Shown: in pieces, positions 44,387-53,598 of the stretch | How positions within the stretch are numbered: position 1 is the first letter of the stretch | How the letters are laid out: each line of letters begins with the position of its first letter | Assembly (NCBI RefSeq): GCF_026650985.1 | Contig: NZ_CP086239.1 | Location: 930,001 to 994,000 of the forward strand | Source: Clostridium estertheticum | GTDB lineage: Bacteria > Bacillota > Clostridia > Clostridiales > Clostridiaceae | Length of the DNA stretch: 64,000 bases | Direction of reading: 5' to 3' | Made by a program: the position numbers and the translations under genes | The notes under the pieces: generated by a model | Databases searched by the model: none | Told to the model about the DNA's origin: nothing | Seen by the model: only the letters and a program-made list of their open reading frames with translations

Positions 44387-45993
44387 GGTTGTTTACAAAC
44401 CCAGTATAATTTTTTATTGTACTGGGTTTTTATATGCAATTATGCGATAGCATTTTGATTTATAGATAAATTAGTAACATGCAACAGGTTTTTAGTTATA
44501 AAATAAAAAAACATGGAAGATAGTAGGCTAGCTATCTTTTTCATATTTTGCACTGCTGCTGTAAGCAGACACTGCTCTTGCACATTTTCTAATCCGCGCA
44601 TATGGCAATAGCGAAGCCCATGCAGTTGTTTAGAATCTGCGAAGCTTCGCTCTATAGTTTCTTTCCTTCTTCTATATATATTTCTACCCTTATCCGTTTT
44701 GGTAAACTTTACAACATCTTCTTTATACATTTCCCAAACATGTCTTCTAACAGTTTTAACCTTACTTTTATCAGAAAAACATTGAGTTCTATTTGGGCAT
44801 TCTTTGCAATCTTTTGCATTCCCAACATACTCTTTATATCCATCTCTAGTTGTCGTTTTATAATGCAAAGCCCTTAAGTCAGGGCAAACATATATGTCCT
44901 TCTCTTTAACATATTGAAATTTATTTTTAGTGTACATTCCTTTTGTATGTGGAGACCTTCTATATCCCATTACAGATTTTAATTCTCTCTCAAATAGTTC
45001 TTTACATATAAGATTTGTAGCATAACCAGCATCGGCACCAACATATTTTGTATTAAAATTAAATTTTTTTATTTGCACATCCAATCTATCGATATAAGGA
45101 TCAACATCATTTATATTTCCAGGAGTAACATAAACATCAGTAATTATATTGTGTTTACTGTCCACAGTTCTGTGATCTAAATAGGAGAAGCCTTCCGGCT
45201 TGCCATCTCTCATCATATATCCGCTGTCGGGGTCAGTTGTGCTAACTTTAATTTCTTTTATTATGGTAACAGGTTCTTTCACTTTCAAAGGTCTTTTACC
45301 GTGATTTATTCTATCTTCCTCTACAGCTTTATTAAGATCAGCTACATATTCTTTAGGTGTTTTTTCAACTTCAATTTTCACAAGCTTTCGCTTATTAGCA
45401 TTTGCTTTTAGGTGTGTAGAATCTGTGTAAAGTATTTTACCAGTTACCATCTTAAGATTTATAGCCTTAAATACGACTTCGTCAAATATTTTTTGGAACA
45501 CGTCAGTTCCTTTAAATCGTCTACGTCTATTTTGGCTAATTGTTGAATGATCTGGAATAACATCAGTAAGGCTTAGTCCTAAAAACCATCTATAAGCTAC
45601 ATTTACTTCAATTTCCTTTACAAGTTGTCGCTCAGATTTTATTCCAAATAGGTATCCAATAAACAGCATTTTGAAGAGTAAAATAGGATCTACGCCAGGT
45701 CTTCCATTATCTAAACAATAATATTTTTGAGTCAATTCTCTTATGAAAGAGAAATCCATGTATTTATCTATATTTCTGAGAATATGGTCTTTAGGAACTA
45801 AATCCTCTAAATATACCATTTCTAATTTTTGTTGTGTGAAGTTCTTTTCATTAATCATAACTAAACCCTCCGAATTATAAAGTTTGTATACTATATATAT
45901 TCGACATTGATGTTGTAAAATCCTTTTTGAATATGAAAAAAAACACTCCAATTTTAAATTAGAGTGTTTTACATTTTATGTTTGTCAACAGTC
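44387..45993 (-). mobile_element. IS1182-like insertion sequence
   Basis: About 1,607 bp. Imperfect terminal inverted repeats GGTTGTTTACAAAC (left end) and GACTGTTGACAAAC (right end, complemented) match at 11 of 14 positions. Both ends are followed inside by short hairpins: 44397-44429 (AAACCCAGTA / TACTGGGTTT) and 45950-45972 (AAAACACT / AGTGTTTT), which would block read-through into the element. It contains a single transposase gene. The flanks are exact 52-bp direct repeats (44335-44386 and 45994-46045). Confidence 0.85.
44440..45858 (-). CDS. IS1182-family DDE transposase
   Basis: 472 aa from the preferred start ATG at 45858, preceded by CGGAGGGTTT. The N-terminal DUF772-like region ([36 protein letters not shown]) and DDE core are visible: Asp in [14 protein letters not shown], Asp in VGADAGYAT and Glu in [20 protein letters not shown] late zinc-finger-like [10 protein letters not shown] occurs between the last two. 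All catalytic positions are retained, so the element may still be active. An upstream in-frame start at 45951 lacks a ribosome site. Confidence 0.92.
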   Translation of the reverse strand: MINEKNFTQQKLEMVYLEDLVPKDHILRNIDKYMDFSFIRELTQKYYCLDNGRPGVDPILLFKMLFIGYLFGIKSERQLVKEIEVNVAYRWFLGLSLTDVIPDHSTISQNRRRRFKGTDVFQKIFDEVVFKAINLKMVTGKILYTDSTHLKANANKRKLVKIEVEKTPKEYVADLNKAVEEDRINHGKRPLKVKEPVTIIKEIKVSTTDPDSGYMMRDGKPEGFSYLDHRTVDSKHNIITDVYVTPGNINDVDPYIDRLDVQIKKFNFNTKYVGADAGYATNLICKELFERELKSVMGYRRSPHTKGMYTKNKFQYVKEKDIYVCPDLRALHYKTTTRDGYKEYVGNAKDCKECPNRTQCFSDKSKVKTVRRHVWEMYKEDVVKFTKTDKGRNIYRRRKETIERSFADSKQLHGLRYCHMRGLENVQEQCLLTAAVQNMKKIASLLSSMFFYFITKNLLHVTNLSINQNAIA

Positions 45994-46045
45994 TGACTAG
46001 AACTAAAAAGAACTCCAAAATTGGAGTTCTTTTTAGTTCTAGTCA
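45994..46045. repeat. 52-bp palindromic terminator, right copy (IS target duplication)
   Basis: Identical to 44335-44386. It contains the TAG stop of the decarboxylase gene (minus strand, 46039-46041), which therefore keeps both stop and terminator. Confidence 0.85.
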
Positions 46046-47529
46046 ACAGTTATGTACACTGCATCTTCTTCAAGAACAACTTTTATATATTCAACTTCAG
46101 GGTCTTCGGTTCCTTGAACATACAATCCAGTATTTTTTAACTTTTCAACATAATCTACAATCTCTTGTGTTATTCTCTCACCAGGGCAAAGAACTGGAAT
46201 GCCAGGTGGATAAGCCATTAAGAATTCACCGCTTATCATACCAACACTTTTCTTTATTTCAACAGCGGTATTTACACTATTGAAAGCTTCCCTAGGAATT
46301 TGAACTTGTTCTGGAATACTAGGTATATCAATGAAATCAATTTTTTTTGTACCCTTACCATAATATTCATAACTTATTTCTCCTAGAGCCTTTAGTAATT
46401 GCTCCATTCCATCTCTTGTATCACCAAAGGATCCAACTGCTAATATATTATAAATATCAGATAACTCCATTTGTATGTGATATTTATTAGAAAGTATCAT
46501 ATCTAAGTCATAACCTGTTATGCCTAAATCACGACATGTTATTGTGATTTTAGTTGGATCGAAAGCATAAGTTCCAAGGCCATTTAAAATTTCTTCACCG
46601 AAACAATAAAATCCAGGTATTTTATTTACTTCATTTCTTACATAATTACATAAATCAATAGTTTTTTCGAGCAGCTCTGTTCCATTTAATGCAATTTGCC
46701 TTCTTGCACAATCAAGGGATGCCATTAGTATGTATGAAGGTGACGTTGTGTGCATAAGATTTATTAGTTGTTTAACTCTAGCTGGGCTCACAAGCTTAGA
46801 ATTAACATGCAGCATTGAGCTTTGAGTTAAGGATCCTATAATTTTATGCGTACTTTGAGCACATATATCTGCACCAGCTTCCATTGCTGACATTGGTAAT
46901 CTGCTATTAAACTTAAGATGAGGGCCATGAGCTTCATCAACTATAAGTGGGATGTCATATTCATGAACCATATCTGCAATTCTTTTAATGTCAGTGGAAA
47001 CGCCATAATATGTAGGGTTAATTATAAGCACAGCTTTAGCATCAGGATTATTCTTTAAGGTTTCTTCAACTGTCTCTGGAGAAACCCCATGAGCAACTCC
47101 AATTTTCTTATCTAGCTCTGGTTGCATATAAACTGGTACCGCACCTGATAAAATGATACCGCCAGTTATTGATTTATGTACATTCCTAGGTACAATGATT
47201 TTATCACCAGATCCAACTACTGACATAATCATAGCTTGAATTGCACCAGAAGTTCCATGAACTGAGAAAAATGATGCATCAGCACCATAGGCATCTGCTG
47301 CTAATTCCTGAGCCTTTTTAATAGGGCCGGTTGGATGGTGAAAACTGTCAACTAGTTTAAAAACTGTAACGTCAATCTTAAAAGGGTTTTCTCCCATAAA
47401 TTTTTTGAATTGTTCATCAGCTCCTAAGCCTTTTTTATGACCAGGTACATGAAAAGGTAAGGTATCTCTGTCAACATATTCCATTAAAGCATCAAATAAT
47501 GGTGTTTCATTTTGATTTAATCTATACAT
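46039..47529 (-). CDS. speA: PLP-dependent arginine/lysine/ornithine decarboxylase (SpeA-like)
   Basis: 496 aa, near the size of Bacillus SpeA (about 490). Fold type I PLP enzyme: LPFHVPGHKKG at the start, SVHGTSGAI, LIVDEAHGPH with the PLP-binding Asp-x-Ala-His, and STHKIIGSLTQSS with the Schiff-base Lys near 227. The C-terminal segment GEFLMAYPPGIPVLCPGERI is characteristic. It probably makes agmatine from arginine for polyamine synthesis, though lysine decarboxylase activity cannot be excluded. The ATG at 47529 follows AAAGGGGTG; a TTG six codons upstream lies before the ribosome site. No other polyamine genes are adjacent. Confidence 0.85.
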   Translation of the reverse strand: MYRLNQNETPLFDALMEYVDRDTLPFHVPGHKKGLGADEQFKKFMGENPFKIDVTVFKLVDSFHHPTGPIKKAQELAADAYGADASFFSVHGTSGAIQAMIMSVVGSGDKIIVPRNVHKSITGGIILSGAVPVYMQPELDKKIGVAHGVSPETVEETLKNNPDAKAVLIINPTYYGVSTDIKRIADMVHEYDIPLIVDEAHGPHLKFNSRLPMSAMEAGADICAQSTHKIIGSLTQSSMLHVNSKLVSPARVKQLINLMHTTSPSYILMASLDCARRQIALNGTELLEKTIDLCNYVRNEVNKIPGFYCFGEEILNGLGTYAFDPTKITITCRDLGITGYDLDMILSNKYHIQMELSDIYNILAVGSFGDTRDGMEQLLKALGEISYEYYGKGTKKIDFIDIPSIPEQVQIPREAFNSVNTAVEIKKSVGMISGEFLMAYPPGIPVLCPGERITQEIVDYVEKLKNTGLYVQGTEDPEVEYIKVVLEEDAVYITVD

Positions 47530-47846
47530 TTTATACACCCCTTTCAAAAGAATTTATATTAACTATTTATATCGCTATTTAAAATATATTCATTCAGCCA
47601 ATTTATAATTATAGAGGATTAGATATGCAATTGCAATTATAATTCTTTATAATTATAAAATAAAACACAATAATCGTATTTAAAACCTTAAGAAAATAAT
47701 AATTCATAATAAAGACATTAACAATACCTTTTATTTGTAATCGGTTGATAGTATAATATGATAGACTAAAGGCATGTTAATACAAAACAATAGGCAGGAT
47801 ATCAATTGCTATTTTCCATAGATAAGAATAAGGAGGGTCAATATAT
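47530..47846. other. Divergent intergenic region between speA and the phosphoglucomutase gene
   Basis: 317 AT-rich bases. A TATAAT at 47752-47757 could be the -10 of the mutase gene, but the -35 (TTTTAT) is weak. Repeated TATAATTATA sequences (about 47604-47660) are simply AT-rich. Nothing else was recognised. Confidence 0.45.
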
Positions 47847-49580
47847 ATGACGTATAAAGAGAAATATGAAAAGTGGATTAATTCAAATTTTATAGATGTA
47901 GAATTAAAGAAAGAAATTTCGCAATTACAAGATGAAAAAGAAATTGAAGATAGATTTTATAAAGACTTAGAGTTTGGTACAGGAGGGTTAAGAGGAATAA
48001 TTGGTGCAGGTACGAACAGAATGAATATACATACAATAGGTAAAGCAACTCAAGGGTTATCTGACTATTTAAAATCAAAATACACTGAAAAAATTTCAGT
48101 TACTATAGCATATGATTCAAGAAACATGTCAATAGAGTTTGCAAAAGCTGCTGCAGAAACGCTTTGTGGAAATGGTATCTCGGTGAATTTATTTGAAGAA
48201 TTAACACCAACACCAATTTTATCTTATGCTGTTCGTGAATTAAAAAGCAAGGCTGGAATTGTTATTACTGCATCGCATAATCCTAAAGAATATAATGGGT
48301 ATAAGGTTTATGGAGAAGATGGGGGACAAGTTACTGATGAAGTTGCAAAAGACATAATAACTTGTGTTGGTAGCGTAGAAGATTTTTCTAAAGTTAAAAA
48401 TATGGGTTTTGATAATGCAAAACAAAATGGAATGTTAAAAATTATTGGAGAAAACATTTATTTGTCATATATGGATAAGGTTAAAAATTTAACTATAAGA
48501 AAAGACTTGGTTAATAAATATGCTAGCGATTTAAAAATAATTTATACTCCTATTCATGGATCTGGAAATCTACCTGTGAGAAGAGTTTTAAAAGAATTAG
48601 GTTATAATAATTTATTTGTTGTGAAAGAGCAAGAGATGCCAAACGGCGATTTTCCTACAGTGCCATATCCTAATCCAGAAGAGCCAAAGGTGTTTGAACT
48701 AGCGTTAGAAATGGCAAGTGACATTAATCCAGACATTATTTTTGGTACAGACCCTGATTGTGATAGAATTGGAGTAGTAGTTAAGGGCGATGAAGGAAAG
48801 TACAAGGTACTGTCCGGGAATCAGACAGGAGTATTATTAAGTAATTATATACTAAATTCATTAAACGAAACGGATCAATTGCCTAAGGATGGTGTAGTAA
48901 TAAAAACTATTGTTACTACAGATATGGTAGATAATATTTGTGAAAAATATAATGTAGAAGTGTTAGATGTGCTTACAGGTTTTAAATATATCGGAGAGAA
49001 AATCAAAGAATTTGAAAAGACATGTGAGAAAGACTTTATATTTGGATTTGAAGAAAGTTTTGGTTATTTAGCAGGAAATTTTGTGAGAGATAAAGATGCA
49101 GTTATTGCAGCAATGCTAATTTGCGAAATGACACTTTACTACAAAAATAAAGGACTAAGTTTGTATGATGCTTTAATAGATATTTATAAAGAACATGGAT
49201 ATTATAAAGAAAGTTTAGTTTCAATAGAACTTAAAGGAAAAGATGGTGCAGATAAAATAAGTAATATATTGGAAAATTTAAGGGATTCAAAAAAAGAATC
49301 CATAAGCAATAACAGGATCGTAAAAAAAATGGATTATAAATTGGGTTTAGAAATGGATTTAATTAGCAATACTGAAAAGTCCATCGAATTACCAAAATCA
49401 AATGTATTAAAATTTGTGTTAGAGGATGGTTCTTGGTTTGTAGTTAGACCATCAGGTACTGAACCAAAAATGAAGATTTATCTATCGGTTAAGGGAGATT
49501 CTTTGGAAAATGCATCTAAAAAGATAATAAATCTAAAAGAGAACGTTATGGTGATAATTGACAAGGCAGGCACAAATTAA
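47847..49580 (+). CDS. Phosphoglucomutase/phosphomannomutase (PgcA-like)
   Basis: 577 aa alpha-phosphohexomutase. Early segment EFGTGGLRGIIGAGTNRMN; active Ser in TASHNPKEYNGYKVYGEDG (about residues 143-161); metal loop GTDPDCDRIGVV; sugar-binding GFEESFGY; and phosphate-binding RPSGTEPKMKIY at the C-terminus. It interconverts glucose-6-phosphate and glucose-1-phosphate, supplying the substrate for GalU encoded 1.2 kb downstream. Ribosome site AAGGAGGG. It is followed by a TPR gene 22 bases later, so they are co-transcribed. Confidence 0.9.
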   Translation: MTYKEKYEKWINSNFIDVELKKEISQLQDEKEIEDRFYKDLEFGTGGLRGIIGAGTNRMNIHTIGKATQGLSDYLKSKYTEKISVTIAYDSRNMSIEFAKAAAETLCGNGISVNLFEELTPTPILSYAVRELKSKAGIVITASHNPKEYNGYKVYGEDGGQVTDEVAKDIITCVGSVEDFSKVKNMGFDNAKQNGMLKIIGENIYLSYMDKVKNLTIRKDLVNKYASDLKIIYTPIHGSGNLPVRRVLKELGYNNLFVVKEQEMPNGDFPTVPYPNPEEPKVFELALEMASDINPDIIFGTDPDCDRIGVVVKGDEGKYKVLSGNQTGVLLSNYILNSLNETDQLPKDGVVIKTIVTTDMVDNICEKYNVEVLDVLTGFKYIGEKIKEFEKTCEKDFIFGFEESFGYLAGNFVRDKDAVIAAMLICEMTLYYKNKGLSLYDALIDIYKEHGYYKESLVSIELKGKDGADKISNILENLRDSKKESISNNRIVKKMDYKLGLEMDLISNTEKSIELPKSNVLKFVLEDGSWFVVRPSGTEPKMKIYLSVKGDSLENASKKIINLKENVMVIIDKAGTN

Positions 49581-49602
49581 AGATTGTTAGGAAGGTATAA
49601 AC

Positions 49603-50673
49603 ATGGATAGCAAAACATATTTTTCGGAAAAATTAGCAGCACTTCTTTTTTTAGAAATAAAAAAGAATAGTAAAATTAATGATTTTGTCATTTTGGATGA
49701 TATTTATTTCCCTGTGAGAACTAATGAGATAATCCAAAAGGTAAAGAAAAAGGAAGATTTTAAAAATATACCAGTCAATTTATTTATAGAAGGAATGTTT
49801 TATGTTTTGGGAGCAGATGAGCACTTTAAATACAATGAGGAATATAAAAAAATCATTAATACTGTGCCAAATTCGACAGGATTTATTAAAAGTGTAGTAT
49901 TTAAAGAAATTAAAGATGAAAATTATGAAGAAGCATATATTATTTTAAAAGGATTATTAGTTATAGAAGAAAATACCGATAATTATGATAAAATTTTTCT
50001 TTTAGTTGATAAATTAAGACTTACTAATATTATGTTTAAGGAAGAAGAACTAAAACTTATAGAAAAAGCTAAATGTATTACTAATTATAGTAATCCATAT
50101 TTATATGAGGCACTAGTATTAAATAGTGAAAAAAAACATGACTTAGCATTAATTGCTTTAAGAAATTATACTATGAATGGTGGGGAACAAACTTTAGATG
50201 TTGTTGAACTTAAAAACTCATTGGAAACCATAACAGGTTTTGAAAAAGCAAAAGAGTTAGTACAGACGGATCCTAAAGAGGCACTTAAAATTTTAATACC
50301 TTTGATAAATCAATTAGGAGATAGACCACATATATATTATCATTGCGCTGTTGCATATAGAAATTTACAAAATTATGAAAAGGCAATATATTATTTAAAT
50401 GAGGCAGTAGCAATTGATAAAGATTTAATTGAGGTTATTAATGAATTTGGAATTAATTATGCTTGCCTTGAAAATTACGAGATGGCAATACAATATTTTA
50501 GGAAAGCATTTGAAGTTACAAAATCCATAGAGATATGCACAAATTTAGTTATGTGTTATCTAAATGTAAAAAATGTTGAACAAGCAAGGATACATTTAGA
50601 TATAGCTAAAAAAATAGATGCAAAAGATGAAATTGTGATCGATTTAGAAAAACTTTTTGATGAAAGTAAATAA
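49603..50673 (+). CDS. Tetratricopeptide-repeat protein
   Basis: 356 aa, cytosolic. The C-terminal part (about 225-350) has three to four TPRs, e.g. HIYYHCAVAYRNLQNYEKAI, YLNEAVAIDKDL, FGINYACLENYEMAIQYF. The N-terminal part is helical, with no known domain. TPRs are protein-binding scaffolds; the partner is unknown. Placement between phosphoglucomutase and GalU suggests, at most, a link with glycan precursor supply. Confidence 0.75.
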   Translation: MDSKTYFSEKLAALLFLEIKKNSKINDFVILDDIYFPVRTNEIIQKVKKKEDFKNIPVNLFIEGMFYVLGADEHFKYNEEYKKIINTVPNSTGFIKSVVFKEIKDENYEEAYIILKGLLVIEENTDNYDKIFLLVDKLRLTNIMFKEEELKLIEKAKCITNYSNPYLYEALVLNSEKKHDLALIALRNYTMNGGEQTLDVVELKNSLETITGFEKAKELVQTDPKEALKILIPLINQLGDRPHIYYHCAVAYRNLQNYEKAIYYLNEAVAIDKDLIEVINEFGINYACLENYEMAIQYFRKAFEVTKSIEICTNLVMCYLNVKNVEQARIHLDIAKKIDAKDEIVIDLEKLFDESK

Positions 50674-50781
50674 TGGATTTGATAGAAAAATTTAATGTAA
50701 TATAATAAATATTTTGGGTGTAGATGGACATAATATTATAAATAGAAGAATTAGGAACATTTATTAAAGGGGAGAAGAATT

Positions 50782-51696
50782 ATGAGAGTTAAGAAAGCTA
50801 TAATACCAGCAGCGGGGCTTGGCACAAGATTTTTACCAGCTACAAAAGCGCAACCTAAAGAAATGCTGCCAATAGTTGATAAACCAACAATACAGTATAT
50901 TATAGAGGAAGCAGTTGCAGCCGGAATTGAGGAAATATTAATTATAACGGGAAGAAATAAAAGAGCTATCGAGGATCATTTTGATAAGTCAGTTGAACTT
51001 GAATACCAGTTACAAAAAAATGGTAAAGATGAAGTTCTAAAGATGGTCCAAAATATATCCAACTTGGCAAATATTTATTATATACGTCAGAAAGAACCTA
51101 AAGGTTTAGGTCATGCGATAAGTTGTGCAAAAACCTTTGTTGGAAATGAACCATTTGCGGTAATGCTCGGTGATGATGTTGTAGATAGTGAAGTACCTTG
51201 CCTAAAACAACTTATAGATTGCTACTCAAAATATGAAACTTCAATTATAGGAGTTCAAGAGGTTCCTGAAAGTGAAGTTTCCAAATATGGTATTGTAGAT
51301 GGAATATCAGTAGAAAACAGAGTTTATAAGGTTAAAGATGTTATAGAAAAGCCAAAGGCAAGTGAAGCTCCATCAAACATTGCTATACTAGGAAGATATA
51401 TTATTACACCTAGAATATTTGATATTTTAGAAAATACAAAACCAGGTAAGGGTGGGGAAATACAACTTACTGATGCTTTAAAAACTTTAATATCAGAGGA
51501 AGATATGTATGCTTATAATTTTGAGGGTAGAAGATATGATGTGGGAGATAAAGAAGGTTTTTTAGAAGCAACTGTGGAATATGCACTTAAACGAGATGAG
51601 CTTAAAGAAACTTTTATGAAATATCTTTTAACTATTAAAGACAATGATATGTTTAAAGAGGTTTATAGTAAATGTTTTAATAATCAAAACAAATAA
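50782..51696 (+). CDS. galU: UTP-glucose-1-phosphate uridylyltransferase
   Basis: 304 aa. Nucleotide-binding [20 protein letters not shown] (about 7-26), [20 protein letters not shown] with the metal Asp, and [11 protein letters not shown] (the conserved EKP). It makes UDP-glucose from glucose-1-phosphate and UTP, the substrate of the UDP-glucose dehydrogenase at 13289 and of glycan synthesis. Ribosome site AAAGGGGAG. It ends in a strong terminator that begins at its stop codon, so the glycan locus downstream has its own promoter. A degenerate copy of its first 16 residues exists at 1453. Confidence 0.93.
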   Translation: MRVKKAIIPAAGLGTRFLPATKAQPKEMLPIVDKPTIQYIIEEAVAAGIEEILIITGRNKRAIEDHFDKSVELEYQLQKNGKDEVLKMVQNISNLANIYYIRQKEPKGLGHAISCAKTFVGNEPFAVMLGDDVVDSEVPCLKQLIDCYSKYETSIIGVQEVPESEVSKYGIVDGISVENRVYKVKDVIEKPKASEAPSNIAILGRYIITPRIFDILENTKPGKGGEIQLTDALKTLISEEDMYAYNFEGRRYDVGDKEGFLEATVEYALKRDELKETFMKYLLTIKDNDMFKEVYSKCFNNQNK

Positions 51697-51736
51697 TATA
51701 AATAAAAAGCTAGTGAAACTAGCTTTTTATTTATAT
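51696..51736 (+). terminator. Strong rho-independent terminator of galU
   Basis: A perfect 19-bp stem, ATATAAATAAAAAGCTAGT and its complement, with a GAA loop; it starts at the last base of the galU stop codon. The symmetrical A/T ends make it functional on either strand. Confidence 0.9.
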
Positions 51737-52089
51737 TATGCAGAAGTTGTAATAAGTTAGATAAAGAATTATGAATGTAAATCCAGGGATTTTAACAGAA
51801 CATAATTTGTATTAATTTAATGAATTATAAATAAATAGTTAATATACTCTTATAAATTATACAAATAGAATGATTTAGGATATAATGGTACATGCTGAGA
51901 TACACCATTATGTAAGTACAAAAAATATGTTGAATAATTTTAGAAATGATGTAAAATGGTTAGGGAGAGTTACACTGATAAAAAATCTATTAGCTTTAAT
52001 GAAAGTAAAAGTTTATAAATATAAAAGAAAGAGTGTATAAGAAAGTTTATACATTAAATAAGACCTTTAAGGTTGCAGGAGGTAACAAA
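51697..52089. other. Leader region of the glycan locus
   Basis: About 390 bases between galU and the first glycan gene. It has the galU terminator, a candidate promoter at 51858-51886 and a roughly 200-base leader. I found no riboswitch signature. Confidence 0.5.
51858..51886 (+). promoter_or_regulatory. Candidate promoter of the glycan locus
   Basis: TATACA (51858-51863), 17 bases, TATAAT (51881-51886). The -35 matches TTGACA at four of six bases. Confidence 0.45.
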
Positions 52090-53406
52090 ATGTTTCAATT
52101 AAAAGATGAATTATTATTAAAATTAAAAAACAAAACAGCTAGACTTGGTGTAGTTGGACTTGGATATGTGGGATTGCCACTAGCTGTAGAGAAGGCTAAG
52201 GTAGGATATGAAGTAATAGGATTTGATGTTCAAGATAAAAAGGTTCAAATGGTAAATGAGGGACGTAATTATATTGGTGATATTGTAGATGAAGATTTAG
52301 ATAGATTAGTAAAGGCCGGAAAACTTAAAGCTACTACAGATTTTAGCTTTGTTAAGGATGTTGATACAGTATGTATAGCAGTTCCTACGCCACTTGATTT
52401 ATATAAACAACCAGATTTATCATATGTAGTTGCATCAACTAAAAGTGTAGCTAAGTACTTACATAGGGGAATGCTTGTAGTACTGGAAAGTACTACATAC
52501 CCAGGAACAACAGAAGAAGTGCTTAAGCCAATACTTGAAGAATCGGGACTTAAATGTGGAGTTGACTTTTTCTTAGCGTTTTCTCCAGAGAGAATTGATC
52601 CAGGAAACAAACAATTTAATACAAAAAACACTCCTAAGGTAGTCGGAGGATGTACGAAAGATTGTACAGAAGTAGCTGGGATGTTATACAGAAGTGTGCT
52701 TGAGGGAGATATACTAGAAGTGTCTTCACCAGCAGTAGCTGAAATGGAAAAAATACTTGAAAACACTTTTAGAAATGTAAATATAGCATTAGCTAATGAA
52801 ATGGCTATTTTATGTAAAAGAATGAATATAGATATATGGGAGGTAATAGATGCAGCTAAAACTAAACCTTATGGTTTTATGCCATTCTACCCAGGTCCAG
52901 GACTTGGTGGACATTGTATACCTCTTGATCCGTTCTACCTTGAATGGAAGGCAAAAGAGTTTGATTATCATACAAAATTAATAGAAGCATCAGGTATAAT
53001 TAACGATTATATGCCTGAATTTGTTTTAGAAAATGTTATGAAACTTTTAAATGGTCAGAAAAAAGCATTAAACGGAGCAAAAGTGCTTCTTATGGGTGCA
53101 GCTTATAAGAAAGATATAGATGATATGCGCGAATCACCTACACTAAAGGTTATAGAACAGTTAGAAAAGAATGGTGCTGACATAATTATAAATGATCCGT
53201 TTATACCTAAGTTCACACATAACGGCAAAGAATATGTAACTGTAAATTGGGAAGATGAAATAAAAAGTGCAGATATAGTAATCATAACAACAGATCACAG
53301 TAGTTATGATTATGAAAGAATTGTGGCAGAAGCTACTTTGTTATATGATACTAGAAATGCTACAAAACACGTTGTAAATAACAGAGAAAAGATAAATAAG
53401 CTTTAA
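52090..53406 (+). CDS. UDP-N-acetylglucosamine 6-dehydrogenase (WbpA-like)
   Basis: 438 aa. NAD-binding VGLGYVGLPLAVEKA near 20-34; SPERIDPGN; the catalytic Cys in LGGHCIPLDPFYL near 270; and AAYKKDIDDMRESP near the end. The SPERxxPG and GGHCIPxDP signatures separate the UDP-HexNAc dehydrogenases (WbpA/WecC) from UDP-glucose dehydrogenase. WbpA versus WecC cannot be certain, but the next genes (WbpB- and WbpD-like) favour WbpA, forming UDP-GlcNAc-uronate. The ATG at 52090 follows CAGGAGGTAAC; an in-frame start at 52033 has no ribosome site. First gene of the glycan locus. Confidence 0.85.
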   Translation: MFQLKDELLLKLKNKTARLGVVGLGYVGLPLAVEKAKVGYEVIGFDVQDKKVQMVNEGRNYIGDIVDEDLDRLVKAGKLKATTDFSFVKDVDTVCIAVPTPLDLYKQPDLSYVVASTKSVAKYLHRGMLVVLESTTYPGTTEEVLKPILEESGLKCGVDFFLAFSPERIDPGNKQFNTKNTPKVVGGCTKDCTEVAGMLYRSVLEGDILEVSSPAVAEMEKILENTFRNVNIALANEMAILCKRMNIDIWEVIDAAKTKPYGFMPFYPGPGLGGHCIPLDPFYLEWKAKEFDYHTKLIEASGIINDYMPEFVLENVMKLLNGQKKALNGAKVLLMGAAYKKDIDDMRESPTLKVIEQLEKNGADIIINDPFIPKFTHNGKEYVTVNWEDEIKSADIVIITTDHSSYDYERIVAEATLLYDTRNATKHVVNNREKINKL

Positions 53407-53418
53407 TGGTAGCACCGC

Positions 53419-53597
53419 AAGTGATTATTTAATATAATAAATATGGCATGCAAGCATTGTAAACTATTTTATAATATTGCATGCCAAAATTATAGAAATC
53501 ACTATTTTATTAATCAATAAATATAAGCAGTAAGGAATCCCTTAGAACAACGATTCAAAGATGTTATGTTTTAAGGGATATTACAAGGAGGATTTTA
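53419..53597 (+). other. Structured intercistronic leader before the WbpB-like gene
   Basis: Two stacked stem-loops. The first has GGCATGCAA (53445-53453) / TTGCATGCC (53477-53485) inside an outer AGTGATT (53420-53426) / AATCACT (53497-53503). The second has ATCCCTTA (53537-53544) / TAAGGGAT (53572-53579), just before the AAGGAGG ribosome site. There is no T-tail, so this is not an ordinary terminator; mRNA processing or an antitermination leader is possible. Confidence 0.45.
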
Positions 53598-53598
53598 A

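Noticed and set aside
45978-46283. 101-codon plus-strand open frame
   Set aside because: It runs through the palindrome and antisense to speA, so it is not a credible gene.
52269-52766. 165-codon open frame on the minus strand
   Set aside because: It lies wholly inside the WbpA-like gene, has no ribosome site and resembles no family; it is an antisense shadow.
53406-53419. Sequence ATGGTAGCACCGCA resembles the T-box antiterminator core
   Set aside because: The specifier stem and AG-box of a T-box would have to lie in the wbpA coding region, no aminoacyl-tRNA or amino acid gene follows, and no terminator competes with it. I regard it as chance.
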